A stretch of 64,000 bases of DNA from Glutamicibacter sp002979865. Lineage in GTDB: Bacteria; Actinomycetota; Actinomycetes; Actinomycetales; Micrococcaceae. Position numbers and translations under genes: made by a program. Below, in pieces: positions 14,599 through 23,480 of this stretch; the first letter of the stretch is position 1, and each line of letters begins with the position of its first letter. The DNA lies in contig NZ_CP188297.1 of the NCBI RefSeq assembly GCF_050030965.1, positions 1-64,000 on the forward strand, read 5' to 3'. A model generated the notes under the pieces. That model had not been told where the DNA came from, did not search any database, and saw only the letters and a list, made by a program, of their open reading frames with translations.

Positions 14599-17289
14599 AT
14601 GACTGACGCAGCTGACCGCGCCGACCTCGCCGGAATCGTGGTGGATTTGCTGGCCCAGGATGAGGCCGTGCACCGCATCATCAACCACGCGCTGCACGTC
14701 AGGCGGGAAGCCGATTCCCGGCCGGCGGCACTGTCCGTGGTCTCGGCAAATCTGGACCATATCGTGCAATTCGGCCACGGCGGGCGCTGGCAGGGGACGC
14801 TGGGCGATTCGCTGCACCCCACCTGGTCCTTGCGTTGCCTTCCCGACGCGTTCGATGCCCCGGCCATGCAATGGCTGAACCTGCTGGACGGAGCGCCGCT
14901 GGTGCTGCGCGCCAAGCAGCTGACCGGGCGGCGCTGGCCGCGCCTTGCCGGCAGCGACCTGATCGGCCCGATCCTCGATGAGGCCGCAGCCCGCGGGCTG
15001 CGGGTGGGATTCCTTGGCGGGCAGCCAGCCATCCAGGCGGAACTGGCCGTGCAGCTGGCGCAGCGCCGCCCTAAGCTGCAGGTCTGCGGGTTCTGGGCAC
15101 CACAGCGCCAAGACATCGAGGACGAGGGCCGCTCGCTGCGCCTGGCCGAGCAGATCCGTGCAAGCGGCACCGATATCCTCGTGGTGGGCCTGGGCAAGCC
15201 GCGCCAGGAGCTGTGGATGGCTTCCTACGGCGCGCTGACCGGCGCCAGCGTCCTGCTGGCCTTCGGTGCCGTGGTGGATTTCCTGGCCGGGACGGTGCGA
15301 CGCGCACCGCAGCGGGTCGCTGGCAGCGGACTGGAATGGGCGTGGCGGCTGGGGCTGGAGCCGCGCCGGATGGCGCGGCGCTACCTGGTCGATGATCCTC
15401 CGGGCCTGGTGGCCCTGCAGCGCCGGAGCCAGCTGCTTGCGCCTGGCACCCGGGTTCAGCCCCTGCCCGAGGCACCCCGGCCCGTACGGCCGCTGCACCA
15501 GGTCGGGTCCGGCCGCTTCACCACCGGCCGGGGTATTGCCGATGTGGCGGTGCTTGCCGTCACCTACAACAACGCCGATTCGGTGGACCAGCTGATCGGC
15601 AGCCTGCGCGCCGAAGCCAGCGGCCTGCGGCTTCGCGTGGTCATCGCCGACAACGGTTCTTCGGACACCACGGTGGCGCAGCTAAGCGGGCACGATGATG
15701 TCATCGTCATCCCCACCGGTTCCAATCTGGGCTATGCCGGCGGGATCAATGCGGCCCGCCGGCACGCCGGGGACAGCGCCGCGGTGCTGGTGCTGAACCC
15801 CGATCTGGCCGTGGGCCGCGGAGCCATCAGAAGCCTGCTGCAGCGCCTGCGGCACAGCCGTGCCGGAATCGTGGTCCCCCGGCTGCTGGAAGCCAACGGA
15901 CGGACCTACACCTCCTTGCGCCGCGAGCCGAACGTGGCCAGGGCCGCCGGGGATGCGCTCTTCGGCGAGCGCCTGGCCCAGCGCCCGGGCTGGGGCTCGG
16001 AAATCGACTACGATCCCGAGAGCTATGCCCACCCGCACCGCATCGACTGGGCCACCGGGGCCGCCTTGCTCATCGACTCGGCACTGGAACGCCGGCTGGG
16101 CCCGTGGGATGAGCAATTCTTCTTGTACTCCGAGGAGACCGACTACTTCAAGCGGGCCCGGGACGCCGGGGCGAGCATCTGGTACGAGCCCGCAGCGCGC
16201 ATGACCCATGAGATGGGCGGCTCCGGGGCGTCGGTGCAGCTGGAGTCGCTGATGGCGGTCAATCGGATCCGCTACGCCCGCAAGCACCAGCCTGCGCGCA
16301 CCGCGGCCCTGTTCCGCACGGCGGTCATTGGCCATGAGGCGTTGCGCAGCTGGAAGCCCGAGCGCCGCGGGATCTTGCGCACGGTGGTGGATGAGCCGTC
16401 CTGGGCCACCCTTCCGGCCGCGACCGGCGGCGTGCAGCCCGCCCGGCAATTCCCTTCTGGCACGGTGATCATCCCGGCGCACAATGAAGCGGCGGTCATC
16501 GCCCGGACCCTGGAGCCATTGCAGCCGCTGGCCCGGGCCGGGCTGGTGCAGGTCATTGTCTCCTGCAACGGGTGCACCGATGGCACCGCGCAGATTGCCC
16601 GCGGCTTCGATGGGATCCAGGTCATCGAGGCTTCCGCCTCGTCCAAGGTCGCGGCGCTGAACAAGGCCGAGGCCCAGGCAACACGGTTCCCGCGGCTGTA
16701 CCTGGACGCGGACATCGAAATCGCGCCCAGCGCCCTGCGCATGGTGTTCGAGCACCTGGCCACGCCGGGGATGCTCTCGGCTCGACCGGCCTTCGCCTAC
16801 GACACTACCGGCGCCTCTTGGCTGGTCAAGTCGTTCTACCGCGCCCGGCGGCGGATTCCCGGCACCAACCAGGCGCTCTGGGGTGCCGGGGCCTATGGGC
16901 TGAGCAGGGAGGGGCGGGCCCGCTTTGCTGATTTTCCCGCGGTGCTTGCCGATGACCTGTTCATCGACCAGCAGTTCACTGCAGCAGAGAAGACGGTGCT
17001 GCCCACCGTCCCGGTGCAGGTGAAGACCCCGCGCAATGCGCATTCGCTGCTGGCCATCTTGCGCCGGAACTACCGGGGGCAGCATGAGCTGCACCGGTCC
17101 AACGCGGCGCAGCCGAGCACGCGTTCGACCCTGGGCCAGCTGCTGGCTTCGGTTTCCGGCCCGTTCTCGGCCTGGGACGCCCTGGTGTACGCCGGCATGG
17201 TGGTCTTGGCCCGGGTCCCGAAGAAGCCCGCTGCTGCCGGGCCACGCGCGGTGTGGGAGCGCGATGATTCCAGCAGGCAGGCTGCCTAG
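14599..17289 (+). CDS. Three-domain glycosyltransferase: WecG/TagA/CpsF domain fused to two GT2 domains
   Basis: An 896-residue protein joining three transferase units. Residues about 1-270 match the WecG/TagA/CpsF family, including GVRFLGG-type VGFLGGQPAIQ and the signature DILVVGLGKPRQELWM. Residues about 312-590 are a GT2 (rhamnosyltransferase-type) domain starting VLAVTYNNADSVDQLIGSLR, with NPDL as the DXD-like site (about 400) and FFLYSEETDYFKRARDAG. Residues about 620-880 are a second GT2 domain starting GTVIIPAHNEAAVI, with LDADIEIAPSALR near 702 and ADDLFIDQQF. ATG 14599 is preferred over 14593 because CCAGGG then has correct spacing. It likely adds two or three successive sugars to the undecaprenyl-linked repeat unit in the cytoplasm. 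The two rightward genes converge on the leftward operon. Confidence 0.9.
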   Translation: MTDAADRADLAGIVVDLLAQDEAVHRIINHALHVRREADSRPAALSVVSANLDHIVQFGHGGRWQGTLGDSLHPTWSLRCLPDAFDAPAMQWLNLLDGAPLVLRAKQLTGRRWPRLAGSDLIGPILDEAAARGLRVGFLGGQPAIQAELAVQLAQRRPKLQVCGFWAPQRQDIEDEGRSLRLAEQIRASGTDILVVGLGKPRQELWMASYGALTGASVLLAFGAVVDFLAGTVRRAPQRVAGSGLEWAWRLGLEPRRMARRYLVDDPPGLVALQRRSQLLAPGTRVQPLPEAPRPVRPLHQVGSGRFTTGRGIADVAVLAVTYNNADSVDQLIGSLRAEASGLRLRVVIADNGSSDTTVAQLSGHDDVIVIPTGSNLGYAGGINAARRHAGDSAAVLVLNPDLAVGRGAIRSLLQRLRHSRAGIVVPRLLEANGRTYTSLRREPNVARAAGDALFGERLAQRPGWGSEIDYDPESYAHPHRIDWATGAALLIDSALERRLGPWDEQFFLYSEETDYFKRARDAGASIWYEPAARMTHEMGGSGASVQLESLMAVNRIRYARKHQPARTAALFRTAVIGHEALRSWKPERRGILRTVVDEPSWATLPAATGGVQPARQFPSGTVIIPAHNEAAVIARTLEPLQPLARAGLVQVIVSCNGCTDGTAQIARGFDGIQVIEASASSKVAALNKAEAQATRFPRLYLDADIEIAPSALRMVFEHLATPGMLSARPAFAYDTTGASWLVKSFYRARRRIPGTNQALWGAGAYGLSREGRARFADFPAVLADDLFIDQQFTAAEKTVLPTVPVQVKTPRNAHSLLAILRRNYRGQHELHRSNAAQPSTRSTLGQLLASVSGPFSAWDALVYAGMVVLARVPKKPAAAGPRAVWERDDSSRQAA

Positions 17290-17325
17290 GCCCGCCGTGC
17301 GGTGCAGCGCTTTGCCCTCGCGTGC

Positions 17326-19353
17326 CTACGCCGGGGACCGGCGCCAGGAGACGAACTTGTGCAGGCTCATGGCCCCGGCGAAAGCGGTACCCAGGGCCAG
17401 GGCCAGCAGGACCGCCAACGCGTACTTGGTGCGCACATCCACATAGCCCACGGGAATGGTCTGCGCTACCCGTTCGGTAGTGATCTGCGAGGATTTCCAG
17501 ATGCCGGCAGCCTGCTGCGGTTCCGTGGCCAACGCGGCGATCTCCTTCGATATCTCGGCGGCCCGCTGCTGTGCAGCTTCCGGCGTGCTCTTGACGATCT
17601 CCACGGAGAGCTGGGACTTGTTGAAATTGGTTTGCCATTGCCCGCCGGCATCCGGCAGGTATACCGCTTCGGCATCGTGCAGGCCGGTGCCGTACAAGGG
17701 CGCCCGCACCGGACGGATATCGGCCTCACGGTGCTTGTCCTGGTAGATCCGCTGCACCAGCGCCGCGTAGTGCACGGTGGATGAGGCCTCGGTGCGCAGC
17801 GCGTTGTCCTTGGTCGCTCCCGGCGGAGCCTGGAACACGACGTCGAACTTCGTGTAGTACACGCCCGTGGCAGCACGGACGTTCAGCCCTGCCGGGATGA
17901 ACGCGGCCAGGATCAGCAGCACGGCAAACCACCAGCGCAGCACCACGAACAGCAAACGGCGGATCCGCCGCTTGGTCAAGCGCGGCGGCTCCCCCGGCCC
18001 GGCCGCCGCCATCAGCGGTGCGGCGGCCAGCTCCTGCGAGATGTTCCAGTGCGCGCCGGCCAGGCCCAGCATCAGCGAAAGCATGCCCATGGCCTGGGGG
18101 AAGTGGAATGAGTCGAAGAAGGCGCTGAGCAGGGCGGCGGCCAGGATCCCGGCGCCAATGGCCGGCCCCAGGGCCGCGATCTTGCGATCCGTTCCCCACG
18201 GCCGGAAGATCGTGCAGGCGGCGCTGATGAGCACCAGGGCGATGAAAGCCAGCACCCCGAGCACCCCCAGCTCAATGAGCAAGCCGATGTACTGGTTGTC
18301 GAATATCCGGTAGTCCGCGGTCATGGTGCCCAGTCCGCGCCCCAGCCACGGGGCAACCATCAGGTACCCGGCAATCGACGGGTAGCTGGAGGTGCGCGAA
18401 TCGATGCTGGAGTCGGGGCCGGAGAACATGCCCATGATGGTCCCGGCAAGCCCCGGGACGGCCACGTACAGCACGCCAAGGCCGGCAAGTCCCGCGATCA
18501 ACGCCATCTTGCGCACCCGCGGGGACCAGGTGGGCACCAGCACCAGCATGGCCACCGCGATGCCGATCAAGGCAGAACGCGTCACCGAGAGGATCGCCGC
18601 CCCGCCGATCAGCGCGGATGGAAGCCATCTGGCCACCATCTTCTGCCCGGCCCCGTATATGGCCAAGGTCAGGGCAACCGGCAAGGTCGCCGAAAGCACC
18701 GAGGCATACTCCAAGGTGTGCCGAGCGGTCGCTTCGGGGCGGATGAAGCCCGCGCGGGAATCCACCCCGCCGGTCCCGGCACCAGACAGTCCCGGGATGT
18801 CGATCTGGTCAACGAAATCCAGGCCGGTGAAGAATTGGACCAGGCCCAGCAGCGCGTAGCCGCCGCCCAGCCAGGCCACCCGCTTGAGCAGGAGCAGGAA
18901 CCGCTCGCGGTCCCGCAGCCCGTCATTGGCCACCAGCACCACCCCGGCGAAGCCGGCGATCTTGATCAGGTTCATCAGCGCGCCATTGCTGTCAATGAAG
19001 GGCAGCGCCAGCTGCGATGAATTGACGTAGCTGGCCAAGACCATCCCGATGAAGACGAACAAGGCAATGCGGATGATCTGCAGCCTGGGCGCCTGCTCGA
19101 CACGGATTCCGCGCACATGGTGCCAGACCCACCACAGCAGCATCGCCAAGGCGAAAAGCGTGGAAGGAGACCCGGCGGCACCCAGCGGGCCGATCCCCCG
19201 GTCGGAGGGGACTGCCAGCAGCAAGAACAGGTAGGCGGTCAACACCGTCGTGGCATCGATCCGCTTCACGGGCCGCGGTTCGAAATCGCGCAGCTTCTGC
19301 CTCAAGCCCCCGGCCGGCCCGCTAGCCTCTGAGGCGAGCACGTTCGCTTCCAC
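17326..19353 (-). CDS. Wzy/O-antigen-ligase-like polymerase fused to a Wzz-like C-terminal module
   Basis: A 675-residue membrane protein. Residues about 35-450 form a polytopic O-antigen polymerase/ligase (Wzy/WaaL)-type domain with a large periplasmic-type loop (GLDFVDQIDIPGLSG onward) and the region APWLGRGLGTMTADYRIFDNQ, typical of Wzy_C. Residues about 455-675 add a second unit: membrane segment (LLFVVLRWWFAVLLILAAF), an extracellular domain of about 150 residues (TGVYYTKFDVVFQAPPG to ITTERVAQTIPVG), and a final membrane segment (YALAVLLALALGTAFAGAM). This hairpin topology with a YYTKFDVVFQAP strand is that of polysaccharide co-polymerases (Wzz). The start, GTG 19353, lies inside the preceding Wzz-like gene (32-base overlap). 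It probably polymerises the exported repeat units and may set their length. Confidence 0.82.
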   Translation of the reverse strand: MEANVLASEASGPAGGLRQKLRDFEPRPVKRIDATTVLTAYLFLLLAVPSDRGIGPLGAAGSPSTLFALAMLLWWVWHHVRGIRVEQAPRLQIIRIALFVFIGMVLASYVNSSQLALPFIDSNGALMNLIKIAGFAGVVLVANDGLRDRERFLLLLKRVAWLGGGYALLGLVQFFTGLDFVDQIDIPGLSGAGTGGVDSRAGFIRPEATARHTLEYASVLSATLPVALTLAIYGAGQKMVARWLPSALIGGAAILSVTRSALIGIAVAMLVLVPTWSPRVRKMALIAGLAGLGVLYVAVPGLAGTIMGMFSGPDSSIDSRTSSYPSIAGYLMVAPWLGRGLGTMTADYRIFDNQYIGLLIELGVLGVLAFIALVLISAACTIFRPWGTDRKIAALGPAIGAGILAAALLSAFFDSFHFPQAMGMLSLMLGLAGAHWNISQELAAAPLMAAAGPGEPPRLTKRRIRRLLFVVLRWWFAVLLILAAFIPAGLNVRAATGVYYTKFDVVFQAPPGATKDNALRTEASSTVHYAALVQRIYQDKHREADIRPVRAPLYGTGLHDAEAVYLPDAGGQWQTNFNKSQLSVEIVKSTPEAAQQRAAEISKEIAALATEPQQAAGIWKSSQITTERVAQTIPVGYVDVRTKYALAVLLALALGTAFAGAMSLHKFVSWRRSPA

Positions 19354-20104
19354 GCTTCATCCCGGTCTCGGACCCGGTGTGCCCAGGTTCCTGCTCCACC
19401 GGCTGCACGGAGGACTTCAGGGGCTGGATTGGCGCCAGGCTTCCTGGACCTTCGTGCACCGCCAGCGATCCGGTTCCCCTTCCCAGCTTCCGCAGTGCAC
19501 GGCGCTTCTTCAATGCCAGCAGCATGCGATCGAGCAGTCCGGCGCCCAGCAAGGAGGCGCTGATGCCGCCCAGCGCAACGAAAGCCGTGAACTGGATCTG
19601 CCGTTTGCTGTTCGGCTCCGGCACCTGGTCCTTAGACAACGCCATGGAGGTGATCACCGAATTCTCCGGCACGTCCAACTCGGCCTGCAGGGTTTTGAGC
19701 GTGGCGGGAATCGAAGCCAAGGTGTCCTCGAGCAGGGATATGGTGTCCTCGGCCGTGTCGGCAGTCACGGTGATCGCCGCGATGGGACCGGAAGTGGTCG
19801 CATCCTTGGCAATGGCGACTTCAGCTCCCTGGTACTTCTCCACGATCGGAGTAATGACTTCCGGGGAGGTGGTCTTCACCTGGAGCACGCCCAGCGCCTG
19901 GTCCAGCCCTCCGAGGTAGAGGTACGGATTGTCCCCCACCGTCACCGCGACCTTGGGCGGAATGAGCACCACGCTGCCCTCGGCCTCATAGGTCGGCTCG
20001 ATGGCATTGAAAATGTAGTAGCTGCCCAAGCCGGTAAGCACCAGCCCCAAGACCAGGATGTACCAGCGTCTGAGGCAGCTGAAAAGCAGATCACGTAAAA
20101 ACAT
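19322..20104 (-). CDS. Wzz-like chain-length determinant/polysaccharide co-polymerase
   Basis: A 260-residue membrane protein with an N-terminal transmembrane segment (residues about 13-33, WYILVLGLVLTGLGSYYIF), an extracellular alpha/beta domain (YEAEGSVVLIPP onward) and a second membrane segment (about 172-192, FTAFVALGGISASLLGAGLL). The basic C-terminal tail carries no Walker motifs or Tyr cluster, so the autokinase part found in BY-kinases is absent. The ATG at 20104 has TTGGGGGAA four bases upstream. The 102 bases separating it from the rhamnosyltransferase-like gene can fold into alternative small hairpins. Its 3' end overlaps the polymerase gene start, so the two are coupled. It is expected to set polymer length together with the Wzy protein. 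Confidence 0.84.
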   Translation of the reverse strand: MFLRDLLFSCLRRWYILVLGLVLTGLGSYYIFNAIEPTYEAEGSVVLIPPKVAVTVGDNPYLYLGGLDQALGVLQVKTTSPEVITPIVEKYQGAEVAIAKDATTSGPIAAITVTADTAEDTISLLEDTLASIPATLKTLQAELDVPENSVITSMALSKDQVPEPNSKRQIQFTAFVALGGISASLLGAGLLDRMLLALKKRRALRKLGRGTGSLAVHEGPGSLAPIQPLKSSVQPVEQEPGHTGSETGMKRGSERARLRG

Positions 20105-20206
20105 TGTTTCCCCCAATTTTTTGTTTTCACCCGGTGCCGGCTTCCCCAAGCCTGCACCTGCAGCCCATTGTCCGGGCTGTTGGACAGTAGATCAATGGAT
20201 CCGGGC

Positions 20207-21079
20207 TCAGCGCCGGGCAGGAGAATATTTCCCTGCCCATTCCTTGGCCCGTCCCAGCAGGTCCCGGCCTCCCAGGGCGATGATCGCCTCCTTGGCGCTG
20301 CGGCGCAGAACCTCCTTGAGCACGCGGGCAGGACGCAAGATGAATCGCTCGCCCAGGCTCTCCCAGCCCCGCGGCGCGACGGCATCGTGCAGGCCGCCGG
20401 CAAAGTCCCGTGCGTAGGCCCCCGGCCCCACCCGCCGTCCGCGAACGCGGTTGCTGACATTGGAGCCGTGGATCACCTGCAGCCAGCCGGGCTTCCCGCC
20501 AATGCCGATGACGGGCAGATGCTCCGAAAGCCTGTTGTGCCAGTCCATCCAGCAGGTTTCAGGCTCGCTCCACGGGGCGGCCACCGAGCAGAAGGCGTTG
20601 AACGGGTCCTGGCGCAGGTACAACCGGTGCCCGCGCTGGATCAGCCCCTGGCCGATATACAGCGCCGCGGGGCCCGCATCGGCCACGGCATCCTGCACCC
20701 TCTGGACAAAGTCCAGGCACAGTCCGTCATCGTTGTCCAGGTTCGTGGTCAACAGGACGTCACGGGATCCCGCACCGGCGGCCCTGAGGTCGTGGAGCAG
20801 CTCTGCTGGCGAAACCGAATCGCGGAACACCGGGATGAAGCTCCGGTCCGCGCCCAGCTGCCCGATGCGCTCCTTGAGCCACTGCGGGCTGTGCGGATCG
20901 AAATAGATCACCCAGGTGAAATCCTTGCGCGTCTGCTGCCGGATGCTGGGAAGGCAGTACTTCTCGAACAGCTCCTGCCGGCTGCGCAGCCAGCCATCCT
21001 GGGCGCGGGCCAGGCTCTCCACCCCCTTGGAGGGGAGATTGAACCGGGTCAGGATGATGTGGTCGATAGTCGGTTTCAT
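20207..21079 (-). CDS. Putative rhamnosyltransferase (GT2-like)
   Basis: A 290-residue cytoplasmic protein. The N-terminal DHIILTRFNLPSKG, the middle TRKDFTWVIYFDPHSPQWLKERI and LLTTNLDNDDGLCLDFV (metal/nucleotide-binding DND-type acidic cluster) match the 'putative rhamnosyltransferase' family seen in exopolysaccharide loci. With dTDP-rhamnose made by the Rml enzymes at 39-42.6 kb, transfer of a rhamnose to the lipid-linked repeat is a reasonable inference. The start ATG overlaps the stop of the lipoprotein gene upstream (ATGA). Confidence 0.82.
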   Translation of the reverse strand: MKPTIDHIILTRFNLPSKGVESLARAQDGWLRSRQELFEKYCLPSIRQQTRKDFTWVIYFDPHSPQWLKERIGQLGADRSFIPVFRDSVSPAELLHDLRAAGAGSRDVLLTTNLDNDDGLCLDFVQRVQDAVADAGPAALYIGQGLIQRGHRLYLRQDPFNAFCSVAAPWSEPETCWMDWHNRLSEHLPVIGIGGKPGWLQVIHGSNVSNRVRGRRVGPGAYARDFAGGLHDAVAPRGWESLGERFILRPARVLKEVLRRSAKEAIIALGGRDLLGRAKEWAGKYSPARR

Positions 21080-22341
21080 AGCTTCACCTTGTAGACGTGG
21101 TAGCTGTACTCGTGGTCGAAGGAATCAACGAAGGCCCCGTTTTCCACCGGGATCTGCCGATCCTCGAAAAGCACTTCAACTGTTCTGCCGGAAATCCCTT
21201 CCGGCAGCTGGAGCTGCAGCTGGCCCGGCTCGGCACCCGGGACCGGCATGGCAAAGACATACGCATGCCCCTGGTGCACCTTGAGCATGGTGTCTGCTCG
21301 GGCATTGAATTCGAAAGCCAGGGACTGGGTGTTGATCACCTGCGCCAGCTGGTGGATCTGGTTGTTGACGATGCGCGCGGCGTCAACCTGCCGGGCACCG
21401 CAGTACCCCACATGCACCTGCGCCATGCGGAAGACGTTGCCGCCCTTGCACGGCCCGGAAAGCGCCTGGTTGAAGTACAGGATGCCGCGGGCCTCATGGA
21501 TCACCGAGTTCATCACCGCGCCGCGCAATGGCCCGGCGCCGATGTAGCCATCGAAGGCGGCCTCGTTGTCGGTGCCGCCCATGTTCTCCACGAACTGCCA
21601 CAGCGGCTGCAGCTTCCCGTCCTGGGCATCGCGTTGCCGCAGCGCGTCCATGGTTTGCCCGTAGCTGGAGGCCGTCCGGCAGGATTCCTGCTTGATCGGC
21701 ACCAGGGAGACATCGCGATAGGGTTCGGCCGCGCAATGCGGGATGGTGTACCAGTACTTGTCCACCGACACCACGTCGGTGTAGCCGTTGACGTACTTCT
21801 GCGAGTCGCTGGCCGCCATGTCGTTTTCCAGCACCATGTAGGTGAAGTTCGCGTACTTGAACAGCCCTTCGGGCACCTCGGAGCTCAACTGCGCCAAGTG
21901 CTCGCGTCCGGCTTCGGGCTCGAACCGGCCGTCCACCTCGTCATCGAGGATGTACCCGACCCAGCTCGGGGTGCTGGCATTGAAGGTCCCGTTGATGGCA
22001 CCGCCGATCCAGTACAGGCCGTTGGAATCGAGCCAGGCCGCGTCGAAGCTGGCCGGCATGCCGATGTACGTGTTGATTCCCAGGGCCTTGTCGAAATCCA
22101 CTTCTTCCTGGCTGGAGATCCCGTTGTACCAGGCCACGATCGGGAAGAACGACGGGTCATCCCAGCCGGCGGCGTCGGCCCGGGGAAATTGCTTCCAGTA
22201 CTCCGGGCCGCCCTCCCACGGGATCTGCTCCAGGCCCAGGGGCCCGATGCTCGGCGGCGGCGGCTCGGCCTGCGAACTGGTGCAGCCGGCCAGGGCCAGG
22301 GCGCAGGCCGCGGCCAGCGCCAGGGCGAACATGCTTTTCAT
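21076..22341 (-). CDS. Lipoprotein with possible glycoside-hydrolase-like fold, unknown function
   Basis: A 421-residue exported lipoprotein. The signal peptide ends in the lipobox LAGC with Cys20. The mature part contains FPIVAWYNGISSQEEVDFDKALGINTYIGMP, WVGYILDDEVDG and DVVSVDKYWYT. This order of elements (substrate question, helix, acidic DDE cluster, tyrosine-rich strand) recalls TIM-barrel glycoside hydrolases. A beta-sandwich-like C-terminus follows (about 330-421, ending FDHEYSYHVYKVKL). No named family is recognised. It is inside the operon: its ATG overlaps the stop of the glycosyltransferase upstream, and its stop overlaps the rhamnosyltransferase-like start. It probably trims, binds or modifies the polymer outside the membrane. 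Confidence 0.72.
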   Translation of the reverse strand: MKSMFALALAAACALALAGCTSSQAEPPPPSIGPLGLEQIPWEGGPEYWKQFPRADAAGWDDPSFFPIVAWYNGISSQEEVDFDKALGINTYIGMPASFDAAWLDSNGLYWIGGAINGTFNASTPSWVGYILDDEVDGRFEPEAGREHLAQLSSEVPEGLFKYANFTYMVLENDMAASDSQKYVNGYTDVVSVDKYWYTIPHCAAEPYRDVSLVPIKQESCRTASSYGQTMDALRQRDAQDGKLQPLWQFVENMGGTDNEAAFDGYIGAGPLRGAVMNSVIHEARGILYFNQALSGPCKGGNVFRMAQVHVGYCGARQVDAARIVNNQIHQLAQVINTQSLAFEFNARADTMLKVHQGHAYVFAMPVPGAEPGQLQLQLPEGISGRTVEVLFEDRQIPVENGAFVDSFDHEYSYHVYKVKL

Positions 22342-23480
22342 TACTGCACCTTGATCCTTCCGATGAGGCTCGCTGCCCGCGCCTGCCAGGAATGCCCGTT
22401 GGCGAAATCGATCCGCCGCTGGCGGTCGCTTCCCTGCGCGGGGCCGGCCGCGAGCTGGCCTGCGAGCTCCACGAAATGCTCGGGAGAACCGGCGACACGG
22501 ATGAACGGGGTGTCCAGCCAGCGGACGGCCGGGGAATCGGTGGAGACCACGGCGAGCCCGGCGGCAAGGTAGTCCAAGGTCTTCAACGGGAAGCTGGCCC
22601 TGTTGAATTCGTTGTCCAGATAGGGGGTGATGCCCACCATGGCGCCGGCGAGCAGCGCGGGCACCTCGCCGGGCGCAACCTCTCCATGCCAGTGCACATT
22701 TTCGGCGGCCAGGAACCGGTCCAGGCCTGCTACGGCCACCGGGCCGCGCTCACGCCTCGGGCCGATCACCTCGATGGGCAGCCCGGAGGCGGCCAGCTGC
22801 TTGAGCACCTCCATATCCAGCCGCTCGTTCAGCTGGCCCAGGAGCACCACCTTGCCATTCGGTTCCGGCGCCGGGCCGCTGCCCTGGCCCTGCGGATACA
22901 GGACCGTGCACCCATTGGGAACCACCTGCACCACCGCGTTCGAATCCACCTCGTGCAGCACCTGTTCCAGGTACGGGGACACGGCGCTGACCTGGTCGGC
23001 CGCGGCCAGGTTCTTCGCGAGCCGGCGGCGCACCTGCCGGGGGCCAAGGCCCATCATCGCAGCGCCTTGAACCCAGTCATCGGTCACGTGCAGCAAGCGC
23101 TCGCCGGTGGATCCGGCCGGGAATTCATCGCGCGGCGAGAGCAGCAAGGTGGCCTGCACGCGCAGCCCGAGGCGGCGCTGGGCCCGGAGCATGGCGGCAT
23201 CGCGCAGGGCCTTGGCCAGCCGGTCCAGTCCCGGGCGGGTGAACCCGGGGGCGACCAGGTAGCGCAAGCGGATGATCGACTCCTGCAGCTGGTCCAGATG
23301 CGCGAAGCCGGCCCCGGCGGGCCGCAGCACCCGGGCCGGGCCGGCGAAGGGCACCGGAGGGTCCACCCACAGCACCTGGCAATGCTCCGACAGGGCCTGG
23401 GCCAGGCGGTGGTCGGTGCCCTGGGTATCTTCCCACCGGGTTCCCGGGATGACCACTATGGCATCGCGCAGCCCGCGCAT
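22341..23480 (-). CDS. Glycosyltransferase family 1/4 type
   Basis: A 379-residue protein with the two-Rossmann-domain plan of GT-B transferases. The N-terminal half holds DAIVVIPGTRWEDTQGTDHRL and LLHVTDDW. The C-terminal half holds VVQVVPNGCTVL, GKVVLLGQLNERLDMEVLKQL, PALLAGAMVGITPYL and FPLKTLDYLAAGLAVVSTD; the last is the usual donor-binding region. The start lies directly at the end of the preceding transferase gene (one-base overlap), and the stop TAA shares a base with the lipoprotein ATG. It is a cytoplasmic enzyme adding a sugar to the growing lipid-linked unit; donor unknown. Confidence 0.88.
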   Translation of the reverse strand: MRGLRDAIVVIPGTRWEDTQGTDHRLAQALSEHCQVLWVDPPVPFAGPARVLRPAGAGFAHLDQLQESIIRLRYLVAPGFTRPGLDRLAKALRDAAMLRAQRRLGLRVQATLLLSPRDEFPAGSTGERLLHVTDDWVQGAAMMGLGPRQVRRRLAKNLAAADQVSAVSPYLEQVLHEVDSNAVVQVVPNGCTVLYPQGQGSGPAPEPNGKVVLLGQLNERLDMEVLKQLAASGLPIEVIGPRRERGPVAVAGLDRFLAAENVHWHGEVAPGEVPALLAGAMVGITPYLDNEFNRASFPLKTLDYLAAGLAVVSTDSPAVRWLDTPFIRVAGSPEHFVELAGQLAAGPAQGSDRQRRIDFANGHSWQARAASLIGRIKVQ

